From Rhizobium rosettiformans W3 (GTDB lineage: Bacteria; Pseudomonadota; Alphaproteobacteria; Rhizobiales; Rhizobiaceae), in contig NZ_STGU01000005.1 in the NCBI RefSeq assembly GCF_004912135.1, positions 1-64,000 on the forward strand: DNA of 64,000 nt. Reading direction: 5' to 3'. This document shows, in pieces, positions 50,809-58,877 of the stretch; positions within the stretch are counted from its first letter, which is position 1; every line of letters begins with the position of its first letter. The position numbers were made by a program, and so were the translations under genes. Under the pieces are notes generated by a model. The model saw only the letters and a list, made by a program, of their open reading frames with translations. It had not been told where the DNA came from and searched no databases.

Positions 50809-51594
50809 TCACGCGCGCTCTACGCCCGACAGGAAGTCGAGGACCGCGCTGTTGAATGTTTGCGGATAGGTGACGTTGACGGCATGTCCACCGGCGACGG
50901 TGAGCACAAGATTTGCGTTGGGCAGCCCTTCTGCGAGGCGCAGCGACCGCGAATAGGGGACGAGAAGGTCGTCGCGCGTGGCAATGACAAGCGTCGGCGT
51001 CTGGATCTCGCCGAGGCGGTCGTCGATATCAAAGGCGCGCAGTGCCGCGATGCGTCGCAGGATGTTGTCGCGCCCCTGGAAATGGGCGAGCGCATGCGCC
51101 TCTTCTGCCGCCATCTTCTCGGAGTTTTCCGCCATGTAGATGGCCGGATAGAGGAAGAGCGGCTGTGCCTTGACGAAGGCCTCGACACCGGCGTTTTCGA
51201 GGAGCGCGATGCGCACGTCGAAGCAGCGCCCGGAATGCGGATCGGCCTTGCTCCAGGCATTGATCAGCACGAGGCTCTCGATCAGTTCCGGCCGGCGCAG
51301 CGCCAGATCGAGCCCGATCAGGCCGCCCAGTGCATGGCCCATGAAATGGAATTTTTCGAGCTTCAGCGTCTCCACGATCTCGAGCACATCGTCGGCCATG
51401 GCGGAAATGCCGCCGACTTCAGGCACCGAGCCACCCGTCTTGCCGCAGCCGCGATGGTCATAGGTGATGACGCGGAAACGCTCCGAGAGGGCAGGGAGCT
51501 GCGGTGCCCAATAGCCGCCGGAGCCGCCGAGCCCTGACGAAAGGAGGATGGTCGGCGCATCGGGGGAGGTCAGGCCGTGGATGTCGTAATGCAT
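50809..51594 (-). CDS. rutD: RutD alpha/beta hydrolase (pyrimidine use)
   Basis: 261-residue alpha/beta hydrolase proposed to speed aminoacrylate or carbamate breakdown in the Rut pathway. [51 protein letters not shown] (Ala-Leu at the elbow where a Ser would be, as in E. coli RutD), [22 protein letters not shown] and [14 protein letters not shown]. The missing nucleophile Ser is therefore a family trait and not a defect. It is separated from rutC by 189 nt holding a RIME-like repeat. Confidence 0.93.
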   Translation of the reverse strand: MHYDIHGLTSPDAPTILLSSGLGGSGGYWAPQLPALSERFRVITYDHRGCGKTGGSVPEVGGISAMADDVLEIVETLKLEKFHFMGHALGGLIGLDLALRRPELIESLVLINAWSKADPHSGRCFDVRIALLENAGVEAFVKAQPLFLYPAIYMAENSEKMAAEEAHALAHFQGRDNILRRIAALRAFDIDDRLGEIQTPTLVIATRDDLLVPYSRSLRLAEGLPNANLVLTVAGGHAVNVTYPQTFNSAVLDFLSGVERA

Positions 51595-51613
51595 GCGTGT
51601 TTGCTCTGGCTTT

Positions 51614-51771
51614 GCCCCTCACCCTGACCCTCTCCCCGCAGGCGGGGAGAGGGGATGGCCGCCCCTTGTGCAGGGGAAACCCAGGTGCAGGCGATTGCGT
51701 AAAGGTCTCTTCTCCCCGCTTGCGGGGAGAAGGTGCCGCCCTTCGACAGGCTCAGGAGGCGGATGAGGGGC
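51614..51771. repeat. RIME-like intergenic repeat
   Basis: About 158 bp with inverted ends (GCCCCTCACCC and GGATGAGGGGC) and two strong palindromes. The first is CCCTCTCCCCGC-AG with its complement (51628-51653); the second is CTTCTCCCCGC-TT with its complement (51709-51732). This mosaic matches the Rhizobium-specific intergenic mosaic element. It sits inside the rut operon between rutC and rutD. Confidence 0.8.
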
Positions 51772-51783
51772 AATCCTCGCGCC

Positions 51784-52173
51784 TCACTTTTTCCCGATAT
51801 GCGCGACCGTCGCGATTTCGACCAGCGCATCCGGCTTCACCAACCCGCATTGCACGCAGTAGCGCGCCGGCTTGTCGCCCGGGAAGTATTCGGCATAGAC
51901 CTTGTTGACGGCCTGGTAGTTGGCCCAGTCGGTGACGAAGATGTGGTTCATGGTCACGTCGTCCATGGTGCCGCCGGCGGTCTCGATGACGGACTTGATG
52001 GTTTCCAGCACATGGCGCGTCTGGGCGGCTGCGTCGCCGACATGCACGACGTCGTTGTTCTTGTCGAAGGGAAGGGTTCCCGAGACATAGAGGATGCCGT
52101 CGGCAAGGGCGCCGGGCGAATAGGGGGCGATCGGCTTCTGGGTGCCTTCCGGAACGACGATGGTCTTGGGCAT
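51784..52173 (-). CDS. rutC: RutC, aminoacrylate deaminase (RidA family)
   Basis: 129-residue YjgF/YER057c/UK114 (Rid) protein acting on aminoacrylate peracid or aminoacrylate from uracil. [62 protein letters not shown], and [19 protein letters not shown] with the conserved Arg and Cys. CAGGAGAG precedes ATG 52173. Confidence 0.93.
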   Translation of the reverse strand: MPKTIVVPEGTQKPIAPYSPGALADGILYVSGTLPFDKNNDVVHVGDAAAQTRHVLETIKSVIETAGGTMDDVTMNHIFVTDWANYQAVNKVYAEYFPGDKPARYCVQCGLVKPDALVEIATVAHIGKK

Positions 52174-52217
52174 TCTCACACTCTCCTGGTTCGATGTGGT
52201 GATGTTGGAATGGGTGA

Positions 52218-52964
52218 TCATCCGGCAGCGTCGGCAGGCGCCGCCTGACCGATCGCACCGCAGAAGTCGTTGACGGTCGCCACCCAGCCGAAGAATTTTT
52301 CGACATTGTAGACGGTCGCCTGCTGGATGAAGTCGGGGCCGAGGTGATGGGTCGCGTCCTCGAGCATCACGCCGAAATATTCGAGGTGGAAGGCATCGCG
52401 CAGCGAGCTTTCGACGCAGACATTGGTGGCAATGCCGACGAAGACGAGGTTGCGGATGCCGCGCGCCCGCAGCACGCTGTCCATATTGGTGTTGAAGAAG
52501 CCGGAATAGCGGCTCTTCGGCACCAGGATGTCACCGGGCTTCGGCTGCAGCTCGTCAACGATTGCATAGTCCCAGGTGCCCTTGGCAAGCAGCTGACCCT
52601 GCAGTTCGGGCCGCTTGCGCATGGTTTTCAGCGCATTGGACTTGTGCCAGTTGGGCGAGCCGGGACCGCCCGCCTCGACATAGTCAGGATCCCAGCCGTT
52701 CTGGAAATAGACTACCAGAACGCCCGCTTCGCGTGCTGCATCGAGCGTCTTCTTGATATTGGCAATCGTGCCCTTGGCGCCCGAAATGTCGAAGCCTGCG
52801 AGATCGACGTAACCGCCCTCCGTCGAATAGGCATTCTGCATGTCGACGACGACGACCGCCGTTTCCGATGGCTTGAGCGTGATCGGCTCGGGACGGGCCG
52901 GCAGCGTGACGCTCTTCGTCAGTTCCGGGCGCGGCTGATAGCCTGCAACAACGACCTCGCTCAT
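52218..52964 (-). CDS. rutB: Ureidoacrylate amidohydrolase RutB
   Basis: Isochorismatase-like cysteine hydrolase that splits ureidoacrylate; 248 residues. The triad Asp lies in [16 protein letters not shown], Lys in [15 protein letters not shown], and Cys in [38 protein letters not shown] is RutB-typical. It overlaps rutA by 4 nt. Confidence 0.95.
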   Translation of the reverse strand: MSEVVVAGYQPRPELTKSVTLPARPEPITLKPSETAVVVVDMQNAYSTEGGYVDLAGFDISGAKGTIANIKKTLDAAREAGVLVVYFQNGWDPDYVEAGGPGSPNWHKSNALKTMRKRPELQGQLLAKGTWDYAIVDELQPKPGDILVPKSRYSGFFNTNMDSVLRARGIRNLVFVGIATNVCVESSLRDAFHLEYFGVMLEDATHHLGPDFIQQATVYNVEKFFGWVATVNDFCGAIGQAAPADAAG

Positions 52965-54052
52965 TCGGCGGCCTCCAGCATCTGGGTGACATGGGCGCGG
53001 CTCTGCATCAGCGGCTGCACGTATTTGCCGAACTTTTCGATGCCTTCGAGGAAGTCGTCGAAAGTCAGCATCACGCCACCGGTGCCGGGGACTTCACTCA
53101 TCTCGTCGAGCATGGCGGCAACCTCGGCATAGGAGCCGATCAGCGTGCCCATGTTGATGTTGACGGCAGACACCGGGTTCGCCATGTGGCGGACATTGGT
53201 GTCGGAACCGGACTTGGTGTCGGCAGCACTCTGCAGGCCAAGCCACTTGATGGCTTCCTCGTCGGCGCCCGCCTTGTAGTGCTCCCACTTGGCGAAGGCT
53301 TCTTCGGTGGTTTCTTCGGCCAGAACCATGGTGAGCACGAAGGAACGCACCTCGCGGCCGGTCTTTGCGGTTGCGGCGAGCAGCCGTTCATTGGTCGGCG
53401 CGAAAGCCTTCGGCGTATTGACGCCGACGCCGAAGCAGAAGCTGTAGTCGGCGAACTTCGCGGAAAACTCCATGCCGGCATTGGAGGAGCCGGCGCAGAT
53501 CAGCTTCACGTCACCTTCCGGGATCGGCTTCATCCGGCAGTCGTCCATCTGGAAATGCTTGCCCTTGAGGTCGGACTGTCCTGTCGTCAGCAGGTCTTTT
53601 AGGACGGTCGTGTATTCGCTGAGATATTCGTAGCGGTCGGAGAAATAGTCGTCGCCTGGCCAGAGGCCCATCTGGCTGTATTCCGGCCGCTGCCAGCCGG
53701 TCACCAGGTTGACGCCGAAGCGCCCACCGGAAATCGAATCGATCGTGGTGGCCATGCGTGCGACGATCGCCGGCGGCATGATGAGCGTCGCAGCCGTGCC
53801 GAAGAGCTTGATCTTCGACGTGACGGCGGCAAGGCCAGCCATCAGCGTGAAGCTCTCGAGGTTATAGTCCCAGAACTCCGTCTTGCCGCCGAAACCGCGC
53901 AGCTTGATCATCGAAAGCGCAAAGTCGAAGCCGTATTCCTCGGCTTTCAGTGTGATTGCCTTGTTGAGCTCGAAACTCGGCTTGTATTGCGGGGCATTCT
54001 CCGAAAGGAGCCAGCCATTGTTGCCGATCGGGATAAAGACGCCGATTTCCAT
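52961..54052 (-). CDS. rutA: Pyrimidine monooxygenase RutA
   Basis: Flavin-dependent enzyme that opens the uracil or thymine ring, 363 residues, luciferase-like fold. [27 protein letters not shown] is the RutA N-terminus, [28 protein letters not shown] is the flavin region, and [26 protein letters not shown] follows. GCGGAG precedes ATG 54052. It is the first gene of the rut operon, which runs opposite to suf. The regulator rutR, transporter rutG and reductase rutE are not in the window. Confidence 0.96.
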   Translation of the reverse strand: MEIGVFIPIGNNGWLLSENAPQYKPSFELNKAITLKAEEYGFDFALSMIKLRGFGGKTEFWDYNLESFTLMAGLAAVTSKIKLFGTAATLIMPPAIVARMATTIDSISGGRFGVNLVTGWQRPEYSQMGLWPGDDYFSDRYEYLSEYTTVLKDLLTTGQSDLKGKHFQMDDCRMKPIPEGDVKLICAGSSNAGMEFSAKFADYSFCFGVGVNTPKAFAPTNERLLAATAKTGREVRSFVLTMVLAEETTEEAFAKWEHYKAGADEEAIKWLGLQSAADTKSGSDTNVRHMANPVSAVNINMGTLIGSYAEVAAMLDEMSEVPGTGGVMLTFDDFLEGIEKFGKYVQPLMQSRAHVTQMLEAAE

Positions 54053-54177
54053 TTTTCGTTCTCCGCTTCTGGAGGCGCGCTCAGCGCCATTTTTTGTTCG
54101 CAGAGAGTCAAGCAATCGGCGTGCCAATTAATAAAAGTGAGCAAATACAGAAGCTTGTAGTGGTGCGAATCGAATAT

Positions 54178-54193
54178 TTTACCGGATGGTCAA
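54178..54193 (-). promoter_or_regulatory. Candidate RutR-type operator
   Basis: On the minus strand TTGACCA-TC-CGGTAAA. The first half is a perfect match to the E. coli RutR consensus TTGACCA-N2-TGGTCAA; the second differs at two positions. It lies 126 nt upstream of rutA. The rest of 54053-54501 (450 nt) shows only an AAATCGC-TGC-GCGATTTTT hairpin near 54243 and no gene. Confidence 0.5.
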
Positions 54194-54501
54194 AATTTTC
54201 GGGTTTTGCGCCGAGCTTTGCTCGTCTTTGCGCCCGTTTCGGAAAATCGCTGCGCGATTTTTGATCGCCATGCGTTCCCGAGAGACTTGAAGCCAGCGGT
54301 GAAGTTTCTGAAAAGGATCGGGTTTTTGGTCGCCCGGTTGCGCTGCTTACAGATTGATCATCATCAAGCCCAGGCCGGGCTGACATGCACGTCCCGCGTC
54401 CCAGAGATGCGCCTAACCTATTGAACCATAGGGGCGCGTCCCTTACATTGCGCATGAGAAACGCCGGACCTTGAACCCGGTTGTTGATGGAGACTGTGCC
54501 G

Positions 54502-54888
54502 ATGGGTTTTCAGGTAATGACCATGAGCGATGCGGCGGCCGCACGCGTCAGGGCGATCGTCGAGAATTCCGGTCCCGATGCCAAGGGTATCAGGGTGGGG
54601 ATCAAGAGGGGCGGCTGCGCCGGGATGGAATACACCATCGATTTGGTGACGGAGCCCAACGCCAAGGACGATCGGATCGAGAAGGACGGCGCCACGGTCT
54701 GGATCGACCCGGCGGCTGTTCTTTATTTGCTCGGCACGGAAATGGGCTTTGAGACCACGACGCTGCGCTCCGGTTTCACCTTCCACAACCCCAATCAGAC
54801 CTCAGCCTGCGGCTGCGGTGAATCGGTCGAGCTCCAGGCCGCCGATCTCGCGGAACTTGCCCGTCAGCGCCAGACGGCAACCGCCTGA
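54502..54888 (+). CDS. sufA: A-type Fe-S carrier SufA, detached from suf
   Basis: 128-residue HesB/SufA carrier. Ligand cysteines are in KRGGCAGMEYTIDLV and SACGCGESVEL, and FTFHNPNQTSACGCG is typical of the SufA branch. GGAGA about ten nt before ATG 54502 supports the start; ATG 54517 is in frame. In related rhizobia sufA closes the suf operon. Here the rut genes and two terminators lie between, so it needs its own promoter in 54200-54480. Confidence 0.93.
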   Translation: MGFQVMTMSDAAAARVRAIVENSGPDAKGIRVGIKRGGCAGMEYTIDLVTEPNAKDDRIEKDGATVWIDPAAVLYLLGTEMGFETTTLRSGFTFHNPNQTSACGCGESVELQAADLAELARQRQTATA

Positions 54889-54922
54889 ACGATAGCACTG
54901 GCACATCACCCGTGGGTGCCTG

Positions 54923-54958
54923 AAATGATGTCTCGAAGAATCGAGGCATCATTTTTTG
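54923..54958 (+). terminator. Rho-independent terminator after sufA
   Basis: AATGATG-T-CTCGA and TCGAG-G-CATCATT form a long stem with one G-T pair, followed by TTTTT. Confidence 0.9.
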
Positions 54959-55014
54959 TCGGATTGCGAAAAAATATCTTGCGGAAACTGTTCATCGATA
55001 AATAAACTGCGGTC

Positions 55015-55464
55015 ATGGATACAAGTGACCGCAAGATTATCGATCTTCTGGCTGAAGACGCACGTCGATCGCTCGCCAGCATCGGGGATGTCGTAGGACT
55101 TTCGCCGTCGGCCGTCAATGAGCGCATCCGCCGCCTGGTGGCATCGGGCGCCATCAAGCGCTTCACGCTGGAGGTGGATCCGGTTGCGCTCGGTCTGCCG
55201 ATCACGGCCTTCATGCTGGTCACGCTGCCACAGGATACTGAGCAGGCTGCCTTTCGCGATTACGCCGAAGCGCACCCTTCCGTGCTCGAATGTCACCATG
55301 TCACCGGTGGCTGGTCCTATATGCTGAAGATCCGAACCGCTGACCTCACGGGCATCGAAACCTTCCTGGCCGATTTGAAGGGCGAGCGCCTGATCGCCCG
55401 CAGTGAGACCATGATTGCGCTGTCGACCGCGAGCGAGCGTGGTTTCGTGATCGGCGCCGACTGA
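55015..55464 (+). CDS. Lrp/AsnC-family transcriptional regulator
   Basis: 149 residues: an N-terminal helix-turn-helix (IIDLLAEDARRSLASIGDVVGLSPSAVNERIRRLVASGAI) and a C-terminal RAM effector domain (HHVTGGWSYMLKIRTADLTGIETFLADLKG). Such regulators respond to amino acids or derivatives. No divergent metabolic gene shows its target. AT-rich sequence of about 55 nt precedes it; the ribosome site is weak. Confidence 0.92.
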   Translation: MDTSDRKIIDLLAEDARRSLASIGDVVGLSPSAVNERIRRLVASGAIKRFTLEVDPVALGLPITAFMLVTLPQDTEQAAFRDYAEAHPSVLECHHVTGGWSYMLKIRTADLTGIETFLADLKGERLIARSETMIALSTASERGFVIGAD

Positions 55465-55616
55465 CGGCCTCCGATCGGCCGCGCTTACCAAGGCCGATGC
55501 CAATGCACCCGCTATACCAAAGAATTCCCTTTGGAAATCCAATCTTCACCCGCCCGGTTTCCATCCGGTCATGCTAAATCTGCCTGTGTGGGGCAGCATT
55601 CGGGGTGAGGGGCTCA

Positions 55617-56357
55617 ATGTCAGATAGGCAGGCTACTGCCAACGCGATGTTCGATTTCATCACCGAATCATCGCAGGCGCGTGACGACAATGCGGTCCTG
55701 GCAAGCCTCGACAAGGCGGCGAAATCCTTTGGTATGGATTGTTACGCCATCTCCGGCATCCCGCTGCCCAATGAGCGGATCGATCCCTATTTCATGCTGA
55801 ACGCCTGGCCGGACGGCTGGTTCGAGCGCTATGTGCAGGAAAACTATGTCCATGTAGACCCGGTGATTTACCGGACGAAGATGTCGAATGAGGCCTTCGT
55901 CTGGTCGGAGGCCCTTGCCGACAAGCCTCTCAGCCGATCTGCCAAGCGGGTTATGAACGAGGCGACCGAGTTCGGCATGATGGACGGCTATAGCGTTCCG
56001 CTGCACTCGGTCGGCGGCTTCCAGGCAATCGTCACCTTCGGCGCCCACAAGGTGGATCTCTCCAGCGAACAGCGCGGCGCGCTGCACATCATTTCAATCT
56101 ATGCGCACAACCGGTTTCGCGCCTTCATGACTGACAACTCCGAGCGCATGGCCGCGGCGGCGGCGAAAGTGACGCCGCGCGAGCGCGAGGTGATCCTCTG
56201 GTGCGCCGCTGGCAAGACCAATTGGGAAATTGGGCAAATCCTTGGAATCTCCGAAAAAACCGTCCAGCACGAGATTGCGTCGGCCTGCCGCAAGTTGAAT
56301 TCCGTCAACCGGGCGCAACTGATCGCCGAATCGATCCGGCTGGGTTTAATCAGATAA
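55617..56357 (+). CDS. LuxR-family quorum-sensing regulator
   Basis: 246 residues with an N-terminal autoinducer-binding domain (about 15-165) and a C-terminal LuxR HTH. Ligand-pocket residues conserved in the family are visible: WPDGWFERYVQENYVHVDPVIY (Trp, Tyr, Asp-Pro), WSEAL and GMMDGYSVPLHSVGG. The HTH is VTPREREVILWCAAGKTNWEIGQILGISEKTVQHEIASAC. GAGGGG before ATG 55617 fixes the start. The luxI gene follows after 71 nt with a palindrome in between, so the pair is probably a complete AHL circuit. Confidence 0.93.
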   Translation: MSDRQATANAMFDFITESSQARDDNAVLASLDKAAKSFGMDCYAISGIPLPNERIDPYFMLNAWPDGWFERYVQENYVHVDPVIYRTKMSNEAFVWSEALADKPLSRSAKRVMNEATEFGMMDGYSVPLHSVGGFQAIVTFGAHKVDLSSEQRGALHIISIYAHNRFRAFMTDNSERMAAAAAKVTPREREVILWCAAGKTNWEIGQILGISEKTVQHEIASACRKLNSVNRAQLIAESIRLGLIR

Positions 56358-56375
56358 ATAGGCAGAACGGCCTAT
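56358..56375. promoter_or_regulatory. Candidate lux box upstream of luxI
   Basis: ATAGGC-AGAACG-GCCTAT is an 18-bp perfect dyad (6-bp arms) starting directly after the luxR stop, 54 nt before the luxI start. Size and place suit a LuxR-type operator. Confidence 0.55.
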
Positions 56376-56428
56376 ATTGAATTTGGCCCCCTTGGCTCAG
56401 TGTCGACCCCGGGTTTTTGGGGGTCTAC

Positions 56429-57130
56429 ATGCTGGCGACGATCCTGGGCGCAGCGACGCATGATTACGCTGACATCATGGAAAAGGTCTGGCGCTTCCGC
56501 CATCGGCAGTTCGTCGAACGGCTGGGCTGGGAGGCCTGCCGTCGCCCCGATGGGCGGGAGATCGACCAGTTCGACGGAGACGAGGCTGTCCATCTCCCAC
56601 TGATCGTCGGCGGCGAAGTGGTCGGCTACAGCCGTCTTCTGCCGACACTGCGGCCGCATCTCCTGTCGGATGTCTATCCGCATCTGATGGACGGCGGCGA
56701 GTGGCCGCGGGGCGAACGCATCTTCGAATGGACGCGCTGCATCGCCGAGATCTCTAACGAGAGGATCGCCGGCGTCCCGATCTCACACGTGCTGATGACC
56801 GGCGTGATGGAATATTGCCTCGTTGCAGGCATCAGGTCGCTGATTGTCGAGACCCATCCGAAGCTGGTCAATCTGCTTCTGTCCACAGGTTGGGATGTCA
56901 TGCCGCTGGCCGCACCCAGCATGCTGGACGGCGCCCTGATCCTCCCAATCGTGGCGAAGCCCTCGACGGCGGGCCTTCTCAAGCATCACGAACTCTACGG
57001 CATCACGGGGAGTGTGCTCGATTTCGCATTCGCACCGGGCAACCCCTTCGGCACGGCACCTTTGGTGCCGCTTATGTTCGCCCAGGAACCTCACGGAACC
57101 CATCAATATCCCAGAATGGCAGGAGAATGA
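56429..57130 (+). CDS. LuxI-family acyl-homoserine lactone synthase
   Basis: 233-residue autoinducer synthase. Family-invariant positions are present: Arg24, Phe28, Trp34, Asp46, Asp49, Arg69 (GYSRLLPT), and the WTRCIAEIS region with Glu/Arg. RRPDGREIDQFDGDEAV resembles my memory of the RpaI/BjaI subclade, which uses aryl- or branched acyl-CoA instead of acyl-ACP; the actual acyl group is unknown. GGGGG precedes ATG 56429 and lies in a hairpin. It ends one base before the small downstream gene. Confidence 0.88.
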   Translation: MLATILGAATHDYADIMEKVWRFRHRQFVERLGWEACRRPDGREIDQFDGDEAVHLPLIVGGEVVGYSRLLPTLRPHLLSDVYPHLMDGGEWPRGERIFEWTRCIAEISNERIAGVPISHVLMTGVMEYCLVAGIRSLIVETHPKLVNLLLSTGWDVMPLAAPSMLDGALILPIVAKPSTAGLLKHHELYGITGSVLDFAFAPGNPFGTAPLVPLMFAQEPHGTHQYPRMAGE

Positions 57131-57131
57131 C

Positions 57132-57434
57132 ATGACGGATGGCCCTATTCCATCCTCCGATACCTACGTGCGCTCGATCGTTGAAGAGCAGGTGCGTAGC
57201 CTCAGAGAAATCATCAAGGGCGTCTCGCAGAAGGCGCCCTTGAGCGACGATGCGCTGTTTCTCGACCATCTCCTGCAGATGGTGTCTCTGGCCGCGGCAG
57301 ATGGACTGGAGCGCCGCCGTGGCGGAAGCGGCCGAAAGCGGTCGTCGTCAGAAGCCGACAGCGACCTTGCGAGCATCCACCTCGACGTCGCAAAGATGGA
57401 GTTCGTCTCGCAGGGCCTCGATCGCACCCAGTAG
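57132..57434 (+). CDS. Small protein downstream of luxI
   Basis: 100-residue, mostly helical, charged protein of no family I recognise. The N-terminal half is amphipathic (TYVRSIVEEQVRSLREIIKGVSQ, then DDALFLDHLLQMVSLAAADGL), followed by a basic GSGRKR patch and an acidic tail. AGGAGAATGAC precedes ATG 57132, which lies 1 nt after the luxI stop, so it is co-translated with luxI. By analogy, small genes next to luxI (for example cinS) can be regulatory, but no sequence similarity was noted. Its 3' end overlaps a gene on the other strand. Confidence 0.7.
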   Translation: MTDGPIPSSDTYVRSIVEEQVRSLREIIKGVSQKAPLSDDALFLDHLLQMVSLAAADGLERRRGGSGRKRSSSEADSDLASIHLDVAKMEFVSQGLDRTQ

Positions 57435-57650
57435 ATAGGTGCGGACACTGGAGCTCTCGGCCGCGTTCGTGCAGAACAGGCTAAGCGCCTCTTCGATCTG
57501 GAAGAGACAGTCCTCGACATAGTCGGTGGAAACGACGCAAGCCAGCGCGCGCTCCAGATGTTGGTCGAACAAGGATTTGAGGTGCACGCGATCCTCGCTG
57601 GGTGCAGCGAGGATATCAGCCTTCAGATCATTGAGCGCATCGTTATACAT
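57348..57650 (-). CDS. Small acidic helical protein, convergent with the quorum module
   Basis: 100-residue acidic helical protein without a known domain (MYNDALNDLKADILAAPSEDRVHLKSLFDQHLERALACVV). AAGAGGAATTC immediately before the ATG at 57650 is an excellent ribosome site, which argues it is real. It overlaps the 3' end of the luxI-linked small gene by 87 nt tail-to-tail. Function unknown. Confidence 0.7.
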   Translation of the reverse strand: MYNDALNDLKADILAAPSEDRVHLKSLFDQHLERALACVVSTDYVEDCLFQIEEALSLFCTNAAESSSVRTYLLGAIEALRDELHLCDVEVDARKVAVGF

Positions 57651-57870
57651 GAATTCCTCTTTGCAACCTATTGCAACTCAAGACTGTGGCGAGAAGTTGC
57701 GCATTTTGCAATCAAAGAATTGCATTTTTGCTATGCGTGAGCACGTTGATTGTGACGCAGCCCAAAAATGCTCGCACCAGGCTGTCGCGCGATTGCGGTG
57801 ATGAGCGACCCCGACATACGCTCTTTGACGGATCAGGCACTGAAGGGGAGTTTGATGGATGGATCGCGAA

Positions 57871-58197
57871 TCAATCGCGTTTGATGCTCATCAGCACGTC
57901 CCAGATCTCTGCCCCCGTCTCCCAGACCGAGGCATTCGCCTTGAAGCCGATCTCGCTCTCGGCGGCCGACAGCATTTCCGAGGCGAGGTCGACATTGGAC
58001 GTATCGGCGTAGGTCTCGTCTCCCGATGGCGCGACGGATGCTGTGACACCGCTAGGCTCGGTGCTGGCAAAACTGGTTTCCAGTCTGTCGTAAGCGGGCG
58101 TCATGGCGTTGGCGACATTGTTTGCCGAGGCGGCAAGCCGCGTCTGCAGCGCCTGCATCCCGGACAAGGAAACACTCATCATTGCAGAAAGGCTCAT
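57871..58197 (-). CDS. Short flagellar rod-like protein
   Basis: 108 residues with the N-terminal flagellar basal-body rod signature: SLSGMQALQTRLAASANNVANAMTPAYDR (compare the SG-MxAxxxRLxxxANNVANxxT pattern of FlgB/C/F/G and FlgK). The C-terminal helix VWETGAEIWDVLMSIKRD also resembles rod proteins. It is much shorter than FlgG and no other flagellar gene is near, so it may be a solitary accessory rod protein or a relic with a new role. AGGTCAAG precedes the ATG. Confidence 0.78.
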   Translation of the reverse strand: MSLSAMMSVSLSGMQALQTRLAASANNVANAMTPAYDRLETSFASTEPSGVTASVAPSGDETYADTSNVDLASEMLSAAESEIGFKANASVWETGAEIWDVLMSIKRD

Positions 58198-58368
58198 GAC
58201 TTGACCTGCCGTTCGCGGATATCGACAGCACCACCATAGCGGCTACGGGTTAGGAGATTCGGAATCCGCACGGTTTGCAGACCGTTGCCGGCGGATGAGG
58301 CTTTGAGCCATTCTGACACGCGCCGCACGAGTAAGGGACGCTGCGATGCTAGACCTCTTGGAATGCAA

Positions 58369-58395
58369 AGAACCCGGCGCCGGGCACCGGGTTCT
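58369..58395 (-). terminator. Terminator after the DUF1236-like gene
   Basis: AGAACCCGG and CCGGGTTCT form a perfect 9-bp stem 22 nt after the stop, followed on the minus strand by TTTGC. Confidence 0.75.
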
Positions 58396-58416
58396 GAAAC
58401 TTTCATTCGAGATAGA

Positions 58417-58743
58417 TCATTCGATGATCTGGATGATCTGGCGCGTTTGCGGATCGACGATCACGCGGCGCTCGTTGACGACGGTGTAGGAATAGTTGTC
58501 GTAGCCGTCGACCGGGTAGAGTTCGACCGGATCCTCGATGACGCGGCCGACCAGCACATCGCCTTCATACGGGACGGAGCGCACTTCGCGCTGCATGACA
58601 TAGGTTTCGACCGGGGCCGGCACGACAATCGTCGACTGGGTGGCGACCGGCGCCTGCTGGATGATGACAGTCTCCTGCGCATGGGCCGACGCCGCGAGCG
58701 TCATGAGGGCCGCTGCACCGGCGAGGATAAGAGTATTGCGCAT
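58417..58743 (-). CDS. DUF1236-like secreted protein
   Basis: 108 residues: a Sec signal peptide (MRNTLILAGAAALMTLAASAHA) and a mature domain with the DUF1236-type pattern VLVGRVIEDPVELYPVDGYDNYSYTVVNERRVIVDPQTRQIIQII. The family is periplasmic, common in rhizobia and of unknown function. CAGGAG precedes the ATG. It lies alone between the flagellar-like gene and gcvP, all on the minus strand. Confidence 0.82.
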   Translation of the reverse strand: MRNTLILAGAAALMTLAASAHAQETVIIQQAPVATQSTIVVPAPVETYVMQREVRSVPYEGDVLVGRVIEDPVELYPVDGYDNYSYTVVNERRVIVDPQTRQIIQIIE

Positions 58744-58877
58744 ATCTGTTCTCCTGTGTTGAGCAGCAGAAGAACGGGGAATGCTGCATTCCGTTCCATC
58801 ACAGGCTTTTTCGGCATGTCACCACAAATGAAGAACGCCGCCTCAAGGGCGGCGTTCCTGTGTCGAGACTTAGGCCG

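Noticed and set aside
50051..50869. 272-codon plus-strand frame across rutF
   Set aside because: Antisense shadow of rutF, low-complexity Arg/Gly composition.
54200..54424. Open frame and hairpin in the rutA-sufA gap
   Set aside because: No ribosome site or family resemblance; the AAATCGC hairpin near 54243 is not placed after any gene end, so no terminator was called.
58236..58325. tRNA-like sequence on the minus strand (GGTCTGCAAACC stem, TTCCGAATC T-loop-like)
   Set aside because: The anticodon loop has six instead of seven bases, the T-loop has an extra base, and no acceptor stem closes; at most a degenerate remnant.
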